A DNA stretch of 36,634 nucleotides from Planctomycetota bacterium (GTDB lineage Bacteria; Planctomycetota; Phycisphaerae; WQYP01), in assembly GCA_021851715.1 (NCBI GenBank), contig JAJZCR010000033.1:1-36634 (forward strand), in the 5' to 3' direction. Positions within the stretch are counted from its first letter, which is position 1. Every line of letters starts with the position of its first letter. The notes beneath the pieces were generated by a model. That model was not told the origin of the DNA, ran no database searches, and saw nothing but the letters and a program-made list of their open reading frames with translations. A program made the position numbers and the translations under genes. Positions 15,639 to 23,251 of this stretch are shown here, in pieces.

Positions 15639-17240
15639 CTACGGTTGGGCATGCGACTGGTCCGCGGACAGAGGCAGCGCATCCAACAATGCGGCGGTTT
15701 GGCCCGTGAGTTTGGCATAATACCATCCGGCCACAGCGCGAAAGCCATCGCTGCGGTCCACACTCCGGAGGCATACCCGGGCCAGAAAGGGTGCGGCCTG
15801 CCTGGCCCCTTCGCGGCCCAAAATAATTGCCGCATATTGCCCAATGCGACGATCACGTTTTTTTAACAACGACTTAAACACGGGCAGAATAAGCGGAGAA
15901 AAATTGTGCTGCCGACTGCGAAGCATACCGACCAGGACAGCTTCCACAATTCCACGCTGCGGGGATTTTACAAATCCGGCCAGCACGTGGCGATCGGCGG
16001 GCGAATCCGCCTGGGCCAGTTGCTGGGCGGCCAATACTGCGCGGGCATAATCCTGGGTGCGATCACCATCGACAATTGTGGACAATTTCACCAGTGCCGC
16101 CAGCAATGAAATTTTGTGGGGAGTGGTCGGCTCACTGCAATAACTGATAACCCAGTTGAGAAATATCGGCTGCCCCTGGTTGATCAGGCGTAACAAATCC
16201 GGGGTTGGATCTTTTCCGGATGCGGCGATGATGGCGATTTTGGATATTTTCTGCAGCAAAGGCGAATCGGTTTTTTGCAGCGGAGCAATATCCGCAACTT
16301 TGATCAGGTGCCCATATTGAATGGCGGTCAAACCTGCTTCGATGCGATCGACCACGCCCTTAGCCTCCCGGACGGCATCGCCGAAAAGCGGCCCACCGGT
16401 CGGGTCCTTCATGGCCAAAAGAGCCCGAATAGCGCTGAGCCTGGTACCGAACTGGCTGTGGGAGTTTTTGGCAATGCGTTGCAGCCAGGAAATGGCAGGG
16501 TGAATTTTTTCGCTCGCGGCACGTAACAGTAACAATCGCTTGATGCGCCGCAGCCGGGGACTATGGTGGTCAACCAATTCGGCCAGTACCGCCAAACCTT
16601 TGCGAATCTGGGCCGGATTATGCGTTTGCAGCAGGGTCATGGCGGCATAATAACGGACACTGGGGCGGCTGCTGGCCAGCGTTTGATCGAGAATAGGCAG
16701 CACCAGTTTTGGATGCTTCTTGACCAGCACCGCCGCTGCCATCATGCGTTGGGCCGGCTGCGGAGCCTTGGTCAGAAGATGCCGCAGTTGGGCCGTGGAT
16801 AATTTGCCGTTCTGCATGGCTTGGGCCAGTGATGGGGTAATAAGCCGGGTATCCACATTGGCCAGCAATTTTTCCAGGTGCAGCAGCTTGGGATTATGGG
16901 TTACATAATTGGCGTCCACCAGCCCCAGCAGTTGCAATTGGGGATCTTTGGAGGCACTAAGCTTCAGAAAAAATGGAGCCAGAGCAGGATCGCGAGTGGA
17001 TCGCAGATTCAACAGCACCTGGGCACCGTTGACGTTAAAAGTAAAGGCCTGATTAAAAAACTTTTGCGTTTGCAGGATAACCGGGTCGGTAGTCTTGGCA
17101 ACGGGCGGCAAGGCCCGGGCGAAGCCGCACCACAACATGGCCCCGGCCGCAATCAACAGGCGCACAGCCACGATGCGGTCCCACAGCCTGGAAACTGCCT
17201 TCCGGTTATTTGTGTTGTTCGGTATTGCCATGGTGTTCAC
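15639..17240 (-). CDS. Secreted HEAT-like repeat protein of unknown function
   Basis: 533 residues. The N-terminus looks like a Sec signal peptide: basic start, hydrophobic stretch about 27-42 (VRLLIAAGAMLWCGFA), then a possible ARALPP cleavage region. The rest is alpha-helical, with recurring pairs of helices of about 35-40 residues. Segments such as PSVRYYAAMTLLQTHNP, SQFGTRLSAIRALLAMKDP and RRIGQYAAIILGREGARQAAPFLARV look like HEAT or Armadillo-type repeats (PBS-lyase HEAT_2 flavour). It likely acts as a protein-binding scaffold in the periplasm. No catalytic motif is seen. Start: GTG 17240 is preceded at eight bases by AGAGGAG; an in-frame ATG three codons later is possible. It lies 87 bases downstream of nrdJ on the same strand. 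Confidence 0.75.
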   Translation of the reverse strand: MNTMAIPNNTNNRKAVSRLWDRIVAVRLLIAAGAMLWCGFARALPPVAKTTDPVILQTQKFFNQAFTFNVNGAQVLLNLRSTRDPALAPFFLKLSASKDPQLQLLGLVDANYVTHNPKLLHLEKLLANVDTRLITPSLAQAMQNGKLSTAQLRHLLTKAPQPAQRMMAAAVLVKKHPKLVLPILDQTLASSRPSVRYYAAMTLLQTHNPAQIRKGLAVLAELVDHHSPRLRRIKRLLLLRAASEKIHPAISWLQRIAKNSHSQFGTRLSAIRALLAMKDPTGGPLFGDAVREAKGVVDRIEAGLTAIQYGHLIKVADIAPLQKTDSPLLQKISKIAIIAASGKDPTPDLLRLINQGQPIFLNWVISYCSEPTTPHKISLLAALVKLSTIVDGDRTQDYARAVLAAQQLAQADSPADRHVLAGFVKSPQRGIVEAVLVGMLRSRQHNFSPLILPVFKSLLKKRDRRIGQYAAIILGREGARQAAPFLARVCLRSVDRSDGFRAVAGWYYAKLTGQTAALLDALPLSADQSHAQP

Positions 17241-17327
17241 GGGCGATTCTCCTCTAAGCCAAACAGAGAATTGTCCCCGTGAACCGGCCGCACCGCAACT
17301 ACCGGCCCGCAGCGAGCCGGCGCGGCG

Positions 17328-20300
17328 TTATGAACATCCCATGGAATTACCACAGTTCAGGCACTTGTAACAACTACCGTTGCGCACCGTAATGCTGCCG
17401 CAGGTACACGTCGGCGCATCACCCATCAACGTGGCCATTTGTTGCGAAAGTACCGCCGCCGCCGTGGGATCTTCCGAAAAGGTAATCCGGGAAGTAGAAG
17501 CCATCACGGTTGCAGAGGCTTGTGCCTGGCCGCCGGCGCTGGTTTTGCCGGCCACGGTATGGCCATCTTTGGGGCTATGGCCGTTGCCATTGCCATGGCC
17601 GTTTTGGGCATCCGTTGCCGATGCCGCAGCGGCTGCGATACGGTTGGCCGGCGCAGCATCCTGCGCCAGTGTCTTTTCGCCGCCATTGCCGTTGTCATGG
17701 GCGGCACCATTACCGTCGCGGGCAGCGGGGGTTGGATCGGCAGCCGGGGCGTGACCATGATTGCGCTGCGGTGCATTGGCAGCGCGGTATCCCGGCATAA
17801 ACTGCATGCCCAGCCAGCGCACCAGGTAATCTATGGGACTTTTGGCAAAGGGCATGTCGGGATTGGCCGTCATACCGGATGGTTCAAAACGCATGTGTTC
17901 AAACTTGCGCACGATGGCCTCCAGCGGCACACCGTACTGCAAATTCAAAGACACCAGGGTGGCAATCGTATCCATCAATCCACCGACCGTGCTACCCTGC
18001 TTGGCCATGGTGATGAACACCTCGCCGGGATTGCCATCTTCAAACAAACCGCAGGTGAGGTATCCTTCGTGGCTATCAATGCTGAATTTGTGCGTAATGC
18101 TGGGCCGGGTATCAGGCAACCGCCGGCGCATGGGGCGATAAACCACTTTTTCCACGACGCGTTCCACGGTGGTTGTACCGTGAGGGGCGGTGGCTTTAGT
18201 GCCCAGGGTTTCGGCACCGCCCACGGGAATGGTTCCGTCACCGAGCAAACTCGGTGCAGGGTCGCCGCAGACCGCGCAAGCGGCGACTGCTTCTACTTTC
18301 AGCGCGTCAAGTTCCGCATCATCCGCGGCATCATCATCGGCGGTGCTGTTGAGAGGCTGGCTGAGCTTGGAACCATCGCGGTAAAGGGCTACTGCCTTCA
18401 GCCCCAGCTTCCAGCTTTCGCGGTAGGCTTCCTCAATGTCGCCGATGCTGACTTCATTGGGCAAGTTGATGGTTTTACTGATGGCCCCGCTGATAAACGG
18501 CTGGGCCGCCGCCATCATTTTGATGTGCCCGTGGTGATGAATGAATCTTTTACCTTTGCGGCCGCAACGGTTGGCGCAATCGAATACGCTGAGGTGTTCC
18601 TCTTTCAGATGCGGTGCGCCTTCCACCGTCTGGCAGCCGCAGATGATATCGTTGGCCTGGCGAATCTGCCGCTTGGTGAACCCCAGGGCCCGCAGCAGGT
18701 TAAAGGATGGATTGCGCCACTGCTCGGCGGCGAATCCCAGGCGGGTCATGGTGGCATCACCCAGAGAAAATGGAGAAAAGGCGAAGGCCAGCTCGAAAAC
18801 CGAAGGGAGGCATGCCTCGATTTTAGCTAGTTCGTCATCCGTGAAGCCCTTCGCCTTTAGTATCTCCTGGTTAATAACCTCGCTGCCTTTAAGGGTCAGC
18901 GTACCTAATACGTACGTGAGAATGTCTTTTATCTGTGCCGGCGTGTAGCCCAGATTTTTCAGGGCCGGCTCAATGGACTGGTTGGCAATTTTAAAGTAGC
19001 CGCCGCCGGCAAGTTTTTTGAACTTCACCAGGGCAAAATCCGGCTCCACGCCGGTAGTGTCGCAGTCCATCAGCAGGCCGATGGTACCGGTGGGCGCAAT
19101 GACGGTGGTTTGGGCATTGCGGTAACCATGTTGTTCACCCAGCGTCACGGCCCGATTCCAGGCTTCCTGGGCGGCTTGCAGCAGCGCCGCGGCGGCGGGC
19201 GCTGCGTCAAACTGGGACGCATCGATCTCTACCGGCTTGATCACCAGCTTCTCATACTGGCCGGCGGCCTGGGCCGCCGCCCGGTGATTGTGCATGACAC
19301 GCAGCATATCCTGCCGATTGCGGTGATATCCGGGAAACGGCCCGAGTTCACGCGCCATTTCGGCTGAAGCGGCATAACTTTCCGCCGTCATCAGTGCCGT
19401 GATCGCCCCGCAAATGGCCCGGGCTTTATCGCTGTCATAGGCAATACCCGCCACCATGAGCATCGTGCCGATGTTGGCATAACCGAGGCCCAGCGTGCGG
19501 TATTCGTAGCTTAAACGGGCGATTTCCCGGCTCGGATATGCCGCCATAAGCACCGAAATTTCCAGGACCATGGTCCAGAGGCGGCACGCGTGCTGAAATC
19601 CGGCGATGTCAAACTCGCGTCTCTCAGGATTGAAAAATTTCATCAGGTTGATGGACGCCAGGTTGCATGCGGTGTTATCCAGAAACATGTATTCGCTGCA
19701 CGGGTTGCTGGCATTGATGCGGCCGCTTTGCGGACAGGTGTGCCATTCGTTGATGGTGTCATCATATTGCACGCCGGGGTCCGCACAGCGCCAGGCGGCA
19801 AAGGCAATCTGCTGCCACAAGTCACGGGCTTTCATGGTTTTGTGGAGTTTTTTGTCGGTGCGCCGAATTAAATTCCACGAGCCGTCCTTTTCCACCGCTT
19901 CAATAAAGCGATGGGGCACGCGCACGGAATTGTTGGAATTCTGGCCGGAAACAGTGGCATAGGCTTCACCATTAAAATCATAATCCAAGCGAAGGTGCAG
20001 CTTTTCCGCGACCTCCCGCTGCTCTTTGGGCAGGTGCTTGACACCTTCCACCATGGCCGCAACCTTGATCTCTTCCCGCACTTTCCAATTGATAAAGTCT
20101 TCAATGTCCGGATGATCCAGATCCAGGCAGACCATTTTCGCGGCGCGGCGCGTGGTGCCGCCCGATTTAATGGCACCGGCGGCGCGGTCTCCGATTTTCA
20201 AAAAGCTCATCAGGCCGGAAGATTTCCCGCCGCCGGACAGGGCTTCATTTTCCCCGCGGACCTTGGAAAAATTGGCTCCGGTCCCGGATCCATACTTGAA

Positions 20301-20924
20301 AAGCCGGGCTTCGCGAACCCATAAATCCATGATGCCGCCTTCATTGACCAGATCGTCATCGACACTCTGGATGAAACAAGCGTGCGGCTGCGGATGGGTA
20401 TAGGCGTCGGCGGCCTGTTCCAGTTGATGGGACTTGGGATTCACGTACCAATGGCCCTGCGACGGACCGGTCATGCCGTAGGCAAAATTCAGCCCGGTGT
20501 TAAACCATTGCGGCGAATTTGGGGCCGCCATCTGATGCAACAGCATGTGCGCAAGTTCGTCATAGAAACACTGGGCGTCTTCAGGCGAATCAAAATAGCC
20601 ATAATCCCGGCCCCATTGCGTCCAGCAACCCGCCAGGCGATGCACCACCTGCCGGACCGATTTTTCCGGCCCTTTTTTCTGGCGGCCATGATCATCGAGA
20701 ATCGGCTGGCCGTTGGCATCCACCTGGGGAACCCCGGCTTTGCGGAGGTATTTGCTGACCATAATGTCGGTAGCCAGTTGCGACCAGTCTGCGGGAACTT
20801 CAGCGTCTTTCATTTCAAAGACCACCGATCCATCCACATTGGTGATGCGGCTAGAGCGGCGGGCAAATTCCACGGTGGAATAGACATCCGTGCCGGCCCT
20901 GGTAAAACGACGGGAAATTTTCAT
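17328..20924 (-). CDS. nrdJ: Vitamin B12-dependent (class II) ribonucleoside reductase
   Basis: 1198 residues. Reduces ribonucleotides to deoxyribonucleotides using adenosylcobalamin, with or without oxygen. The alpha/beta barrel has a redox cysteine around C183 (HACFIQSVDDD), GSGTGANFS (213-221), the catalytic N-P-C-S-E (407-411, thiyl Cys409 and Glu411) and APTGTIG (610-616). A TSCPD domain lies at about 945-1040 (THKFSIDSHEGY to MRFEPSGMT). A Gly/Asn/His/Ala-rich linker (about 1050-1150) leads to a C-terminal cysteine module with C1173, C1175, C1185, C1188, C1191 and C1197. This resembles a zinc ribbon and probably also supplies the reducing dithiol. ATG 20924 has AAAGGAG seven bases upstream. 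dcd lies 35 bases upstream on the same strand; the two likely form an operon for dNTP supply. The antisense strand has long spurious frames. Confidence 0.97.
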   Translation of the reverse strand: MKISRRFTRAGTDVYSTVEFARRSSRITNVDGSVVFEMKDAEVPADWSQLATDIMVSKYLRKAGVPQVDANGQPILDDHGRQKKGPEKSVRQVVHRLAGCWTQWGRDYGYFDSPEDAQCFYDELAHMLLHQMAAPNSPQWFNTGLNFAYGMTGPSQGHWYVNPKSHQLEQAADAYTHPQPHACFIQSVDDDLVNEGGIMDLWVREARLFKYGSGTGANFSKVRGENEALSGGGKSSGLMSFLKIGDRAAGAIKSGGTTRRAAKMVCLDLDHPDIEDFINWKVREEIKVAAMVEGVKHLPKEQREVAEKLHLRLDYDFNGEAYATVSGQNSNNSVRVPHRFIEAVEKDGSWNLIRRTDKKLHKTMKARDLWQQIAFAAWRCADPGVQYDDTINEWHTCPQSGRINASNPCSEYMFLDNTACNLASINLMKFFNPERREFDIAGFQHACRLWTMVLEISVLMAAYPSREIARLSYEYRTLGLGYANIGTMLMVAGIAYDSDKARAICGAITALMTAESYAASAEMARELGPFPGYHRNRQDMLRVMHNHRAAAQAAGQYEKLVIKPVEIDASQFDAAPAAAALLQAAQEAWNRAVTLGEQHGYRNAQTTVIAPTGTIGLLMDCDTTGVEPDFALVKFKKLAGGGYFKIANQSIEPALKNLGYTPAQIKDILTYVLGTLTLKGSEVINQEILKAKGFTDDELAKIEACLPSVFELAFAFSPFSLGDATMTRLGFAAEQWRNPSFNLLRALGFTKRQIRQANDIICGCQTVEGAPHLKEEHLSVFDCANRCGRKGKRFIHHHGHIKMMAAAQPFISGAISKTINLPNEVSIGDIEEAYRESWKLGLKAVALYRDGSKLSQPLNSTADDDAADDAELDALKVEAVAACAVCGDPAPSLLGDGTIPVGGAETLGTKATAPHGTTTVERVVEKVVYRPMRRRLPDTRPSITHKFSIDSHEGYLTCGLFEDGNPGEVFITMAKQGSTVGGLMDTIATLVSLNLQYGVPLEAIVRKFEHMRFEPSGMTANPDMPFAKSPIDYLVRWLGMQFMPGYRAANAPQRNHGHAPAADPTPAARDGNGAAHDNGNGGEKTLAQDAAPANRIAAAAASATDAQNGHGNGNGHSPKDGHTVAGKTSAGGQAQASATVMASTSRITFSEDPTAAAVLSQQMATLMGDAPTCTCGSITVRNGSCYKCLNCGNSMGCS

Positions 20925-20959
20925 GGACTGACTCCTTTCGAGCTGCTGATTGACTTAAT

Positions 20960-21514
20960 TTAATCGACACGTGGGAGGGTCAACCCGGGTTGATCCTGAT
21001 ATTTGCCGCTCTTGTCGGCGTAACTGGTTCGACACGTCTTCTCCCCGCGGAGGAAAATGATCTGGGCAATGCCTTCGTTGGCATAGATTTTCGCGGGCAG
21101 CGGCGTGGTGTTCGAAATTTCGATGGTGATGCGACCTTTCCATTCCGGCTCAAGCGGGGTCACATTGACAATAATTCCGCAGCGGGCATAAGTACTTTTG
21201 CCCACACAGATGGCCAGCATGTCGCGGGGAATTTCAAAATACTCCACGGTTTCACAAAGGGCAAAACTGTTTGGTGGAATCAGAACATGGCCCACGGCAC
21301 CGGCATCCACATCCACAAAACTTCGCGGAGAAAAGTTTTTCGGATCCACCACTTCGGAATTAACATTGGTAAATATCTTAAAGCTGGGACCCACCCGCAC
21401 ATCGTAGCCGTAGCTGGAAACACCGTAACTGATTCTTCCCGCCCTTTTCACGGCCTGCTCGAACGGAACTATTTTTACCAATTCTTCGATTTGCGTATCG
21501 GCGAGAATGCCCAT
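20960..21514 (-). CDS. dcd: dCTP deaminase
   Basis: 184 residues. Converts dCTP to dUTP and ammonia (some homologues go directly to dUMP), feeding dTMP synthesis. It belongs to the trimeric dUTPase fold. Conserved segments: [10 protein letters not shown] (33-42), a [12 protein letters not shown] strand, VGKSTYAR (104-111), the catalytic glutamate in the [11 protein letters not shown] segment (about E132) and [12 protein letters not shown] near the end. ATG 21514 is chosen: AAGG lies eight bases upstream and [11 protein letters not shown] is the conserved N-terminus. A frame opening at 21553 adds 13 unrelated residues. It is promoter-proximal to nrdJ, so deaminase and reductase are probably co-expressed. 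Whether it is mono- or bifunctional (DCD-DUT) cannot be settled by eye. Confidence 0.95.
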   Translation of the reverse strand: MGILADTQIEELVKIVPFEQAVKRAGRISYGVSSYGYDVRVGPSFKIFTNVNSEVVDPKNFSPRSFVDVDAGAVGHVLIPPNSFALCETVEYFEIPRDMLAICVGKSTYARCGIIVNVTPLEPEWKGRITIEISNTTPLPAKIYANEGIAQIIFLRGEKTCRTSYADKSGKYQDQPGLTLPRVD

Positions 21515-21742
21515 GTTTTTTACCTTCGCTTGACGTTTGGTATTTGTTAGCATATCCTATTTTCACACACGAGGCAAATTTCGGCTGATGGCCAACCACC
21601 GCCCGTTACTATCCATAGCAACTCTCTATCCATCACCCGCAAACATCTTAACGTGCCGCCTGAATTTGCTTCACTCGTACTGGCGAGCACGAATGACAGT
21701 CTACCACTACAAATGGTGGTGTCAATCACACATCACGCTAAT

Positions 21743-21754
21743 TGTTGCGCAACA
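21743..21754. repeat. Perfect 12-bp palindrome
   Basis: TGTTGCGCAACA is a perfect dyad two bases before the first DnaA box. It suggests binding of a dimeric regulator, which is not identified. Confidence 0.6.
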
Positions 21755-21756
21755 GG

Positions 21757-21765
21757 TTATCCACA
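21757..21765 (+). promoter_or_regulatory. DnaA box (TTATCCACA)
   Basis: An exact match to the strongest classical DnaA box, TTATCCACA. The next box begins 22 bases on, in the same orientation, so both lie on the same helical face. The match is seen directly; DnaA binding is inferred. Confidence 0.65.
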
Positions 21766-21778
21766 CTCATAACCCAAT

Positions 21779-21787
21779 TTATTCACA
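21779..21787 (+). promoter_or_regulatory. DnaA box (TTATTCACA)
   Basis: Matches the relaxed consensus TTWTNCACA exactly, in the same orientation as the box at 21757 and 22 bases from it (about two helical turns). A weaker inverse site, TGTGGATGT, lies at 21824-21832 with two end mismatches. Confidence 0.55.
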
Positions 21788-21869
21788 AGACTTGTGGTCA
21801 TAAAAAAAAATTACACCACCCCTTGTGGATGTGACCTCGCATGTGCTTATGTGCTCGCGTTAAGTTTTT

Positions 21870-21898
21870 TTGATCTTTTTATAAACCTTTGGTAAAAT
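21870..21898 (+). promoter_or_regulatory. Candidate sigma-70 promoter of mutY
   Basis: TTGATC (21870-21875), a 17-base spacer, and TAAAAT (21893-21898). The start would be near 21905, giving a leader of only about 15 bases before ATG 21920. The very AT-rich spacer also suits DNA melting. Confidence 0.55.
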
Positions 21899-21919
21899 AT
21901 TTTTTTGGATTGCATCTCA

Positions 21920-23113
21920 ATGCCAAATAAAGACTTACAAAAATCATCCCGAACGACATTCTCCCCCACCATGCGGGGAAAAAAATTGGCGCTGCTGCAA
22001 AAATCACTGCCAAACCGCCTGATTTCATGGTTCTTGGCCCACCAACGACAGCTTCCATGGCGGCAAACCACCGATCCTTATGCCATCTGGGTATCAGAAA
22101 TTATGCTCCAGCAGACACAGGTGGCCACTGTTGTGCCCTATTTTTCGCGATTTATGTCGCGTTATCCAACTGTACATGAGTTGGCGGCAGTTCCGCTGGA
22201 AGATGTGCTTTCAATTTGGGTCGGTCTGGGTTATTACTCCCGCGCCGCTCGTCTGCATCGCTGCGCCCAGTTCATCTGTACGTACTTGAACGGGCGGTTT
22301 CCGTCCACACGTACTGAGCTTATGGCTCTGCCCGGCATTGGCCGATATACCGCCGGAGCTGTTGCCAGCATAGCCTTCGGCCAAAGCGTGCCGGTGCTGG
22401 ACGGCAACGTGATACGTGTACTTACAAGATTGCTGGCCATCCCTGACAACATCGCCGCGCCCGCCACACACACGTTGCTCTGGGCCATCGCCGAAAAACT
22501 CGTCCCCTCCGCCGATGCTGGTACGTATAACCAGGCCATCATGGAATTGGGGGCCACGGTTTGCCTGCCGCGCCACCCGCTTTGCAGCCGGTGTCCGGTA
22601 CGGGGCCTTTGCCAGGCCCGTCGGCGCAGCCTGCAAAGCACCCTTCCGGTCAAGACTGCCGCGCGGCAACCCCGGAAGTCTTTTTGCATAGCGGTGGTGA
22701 TCGAGGCCGCCGGAAAATTACTCTTGCTCAAACGTCCGCCCGGCGGCCTTTGGTCGAGTCTGTGGGAATTTCCGACTTTCCATGCCCCCACCAGGCGCAG
22801 CACCGAAAAGCACGCCCTGCGAATCATGGAACGATCCCTGGGGCTAAGCGTAAGCGCGGTCCGGGCCATCGGCCCCCTGCGCCACCAACTCACACATCGC
22901 ACGTTTGAATATCATATTTTTCACACCCGGATGGATGCCGCACCGCCACACCTTCTGCTGCCGGCGTCTGACTGCGGCCGCTACCAGGATTTTGCCTGGG
23001 TTGATACCGTGGCCCAGCGCCCCTGCGGCACCATCACCCGGAAAATTGAACAGGCAATCAAGGCCGGATCAGTTGTGACTGCCCGCGATCCCAACGTCTT
23101 GGCAAGCCGGTAA
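21920..23113 (+). CDS. mutY: A/G-specific adenine DNA glycosylase
   Basis: 397 residues. Removes adenine mispaired with 8-oxoguanine in base-excision repair. The HhH-GPD domain has catalytic Glu60 (SEIMLQQTQV), the helix-hairpin-helix LPGIGRYTAGA (138-148) and catalytic Asp161 (VLDGNVIRVL). The [4Fe-4S] ligands C215, C222, C225 and C231 are spaced CX6CX2CX5C as required. Residues from about 255 form the C-terminal NUDIX-like domain that recognises 8-oxoG. The start is uncertain: ATG 21920 gives a long 27-residue lead; ATG 21971 would still include the whole domain. There is no strong ribosome-binding site for either, and the promoter at 21870-21898 would make a nearly leaderless message. It is divergent from dcd and convergent with the radical SAM gene (138-base gap). 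Confidence 0.95.
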   Translation: MPNKDLQKSSRTTFSPTMRGKKLALLQKSLPNRLISWFLAHQRQLPWRQTTDPYAIWVSEIMLQQTQVATVVPYFSRFMSRYPTVHELAAVPLEDVLSIWVGLGYYSRAARLHRCAQFICTYLNGRFPSTRTELMALPGIGRYTAGAVASIAFGQSVPVLDGNVIRVLTRLLAIPDNIAAPATHTLLWAIAEKLVPSADAGTYNQAIMELGATVCLPRHPLCSRCPVRGLCQARRRSLQSTLPVKTAARQPRKSFCIAVVIEAAGKLLLLKRPPGGLWSSLWEFPTFHAPTRRSTEKHALRIMERSLGLSVSAVRAIGPLRHQLTHRTFEYHIFHTRMDAAPPHLLLPASDCGRYQDFAWVDTVAQRPCGTITRKIEQAIKAGSVVTARDPNVLASR

Positions 23114-23251
23114 TGCCAACCAATAAAGAAAAGATTGTTGCTGGCATCGCCACGCGGTCCTGCCGCATCCCTGGCGTTTGGCCAAGAGGTGGCAATGATC
23201 ACGCGACCGCCCCACGGCCGCCGTTGGCAAGTCGATTCAGCACCTCGGCCG

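Larger units (their letters stand above)
21515..21919. promoter_or_regulatory. AT-rich divergent control region between dcd-nrdJ and mutY; candidate origin or DnaA/NrdR-controlled promoter
   Basis: 405 bases with no convincing gene, much more AT-rich than the flanks. Reading rightwards it holds several elements. ACCAC/GTGGT inverted repeat (21703-21720): the 16-mer 21704-21719 matches about 11 of 16 positions of the NrdR-box pattern, and a second 16-mer centred 31 bases on (21735-21750) matches about 10. Perfect palindrome TGTTGCGCAACA (21743-21754). Two consensus DnaA boxes (21757-21765 and 21779-21787) and a degenerate inverse one (21824-21832). A1-run (21802-21810). T/A-rich tract (21861-21908) containing the mutY promoter. 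No cobalamin-riboswitch B12 box was found despite the B12-dependent reductase downstream. Confidence 0.55.

Noticed and set aside
17439..18830. 463-residue open frame on the plus strand opposite nrdJ
   Set aside because: It is wholly antisense to a clearly conserved gene and its composition (His/Gly/Arg-rich) is what a GC-rich shadow frame gives. No domain is recognisable.
21515..21919. Cobalamin riboswitch upstream of dcd-nrdJ
   Set aside because: Expected for some B12-dependent genes, but no B12-box-like conserved core or long paired leader was found on the minus strand.
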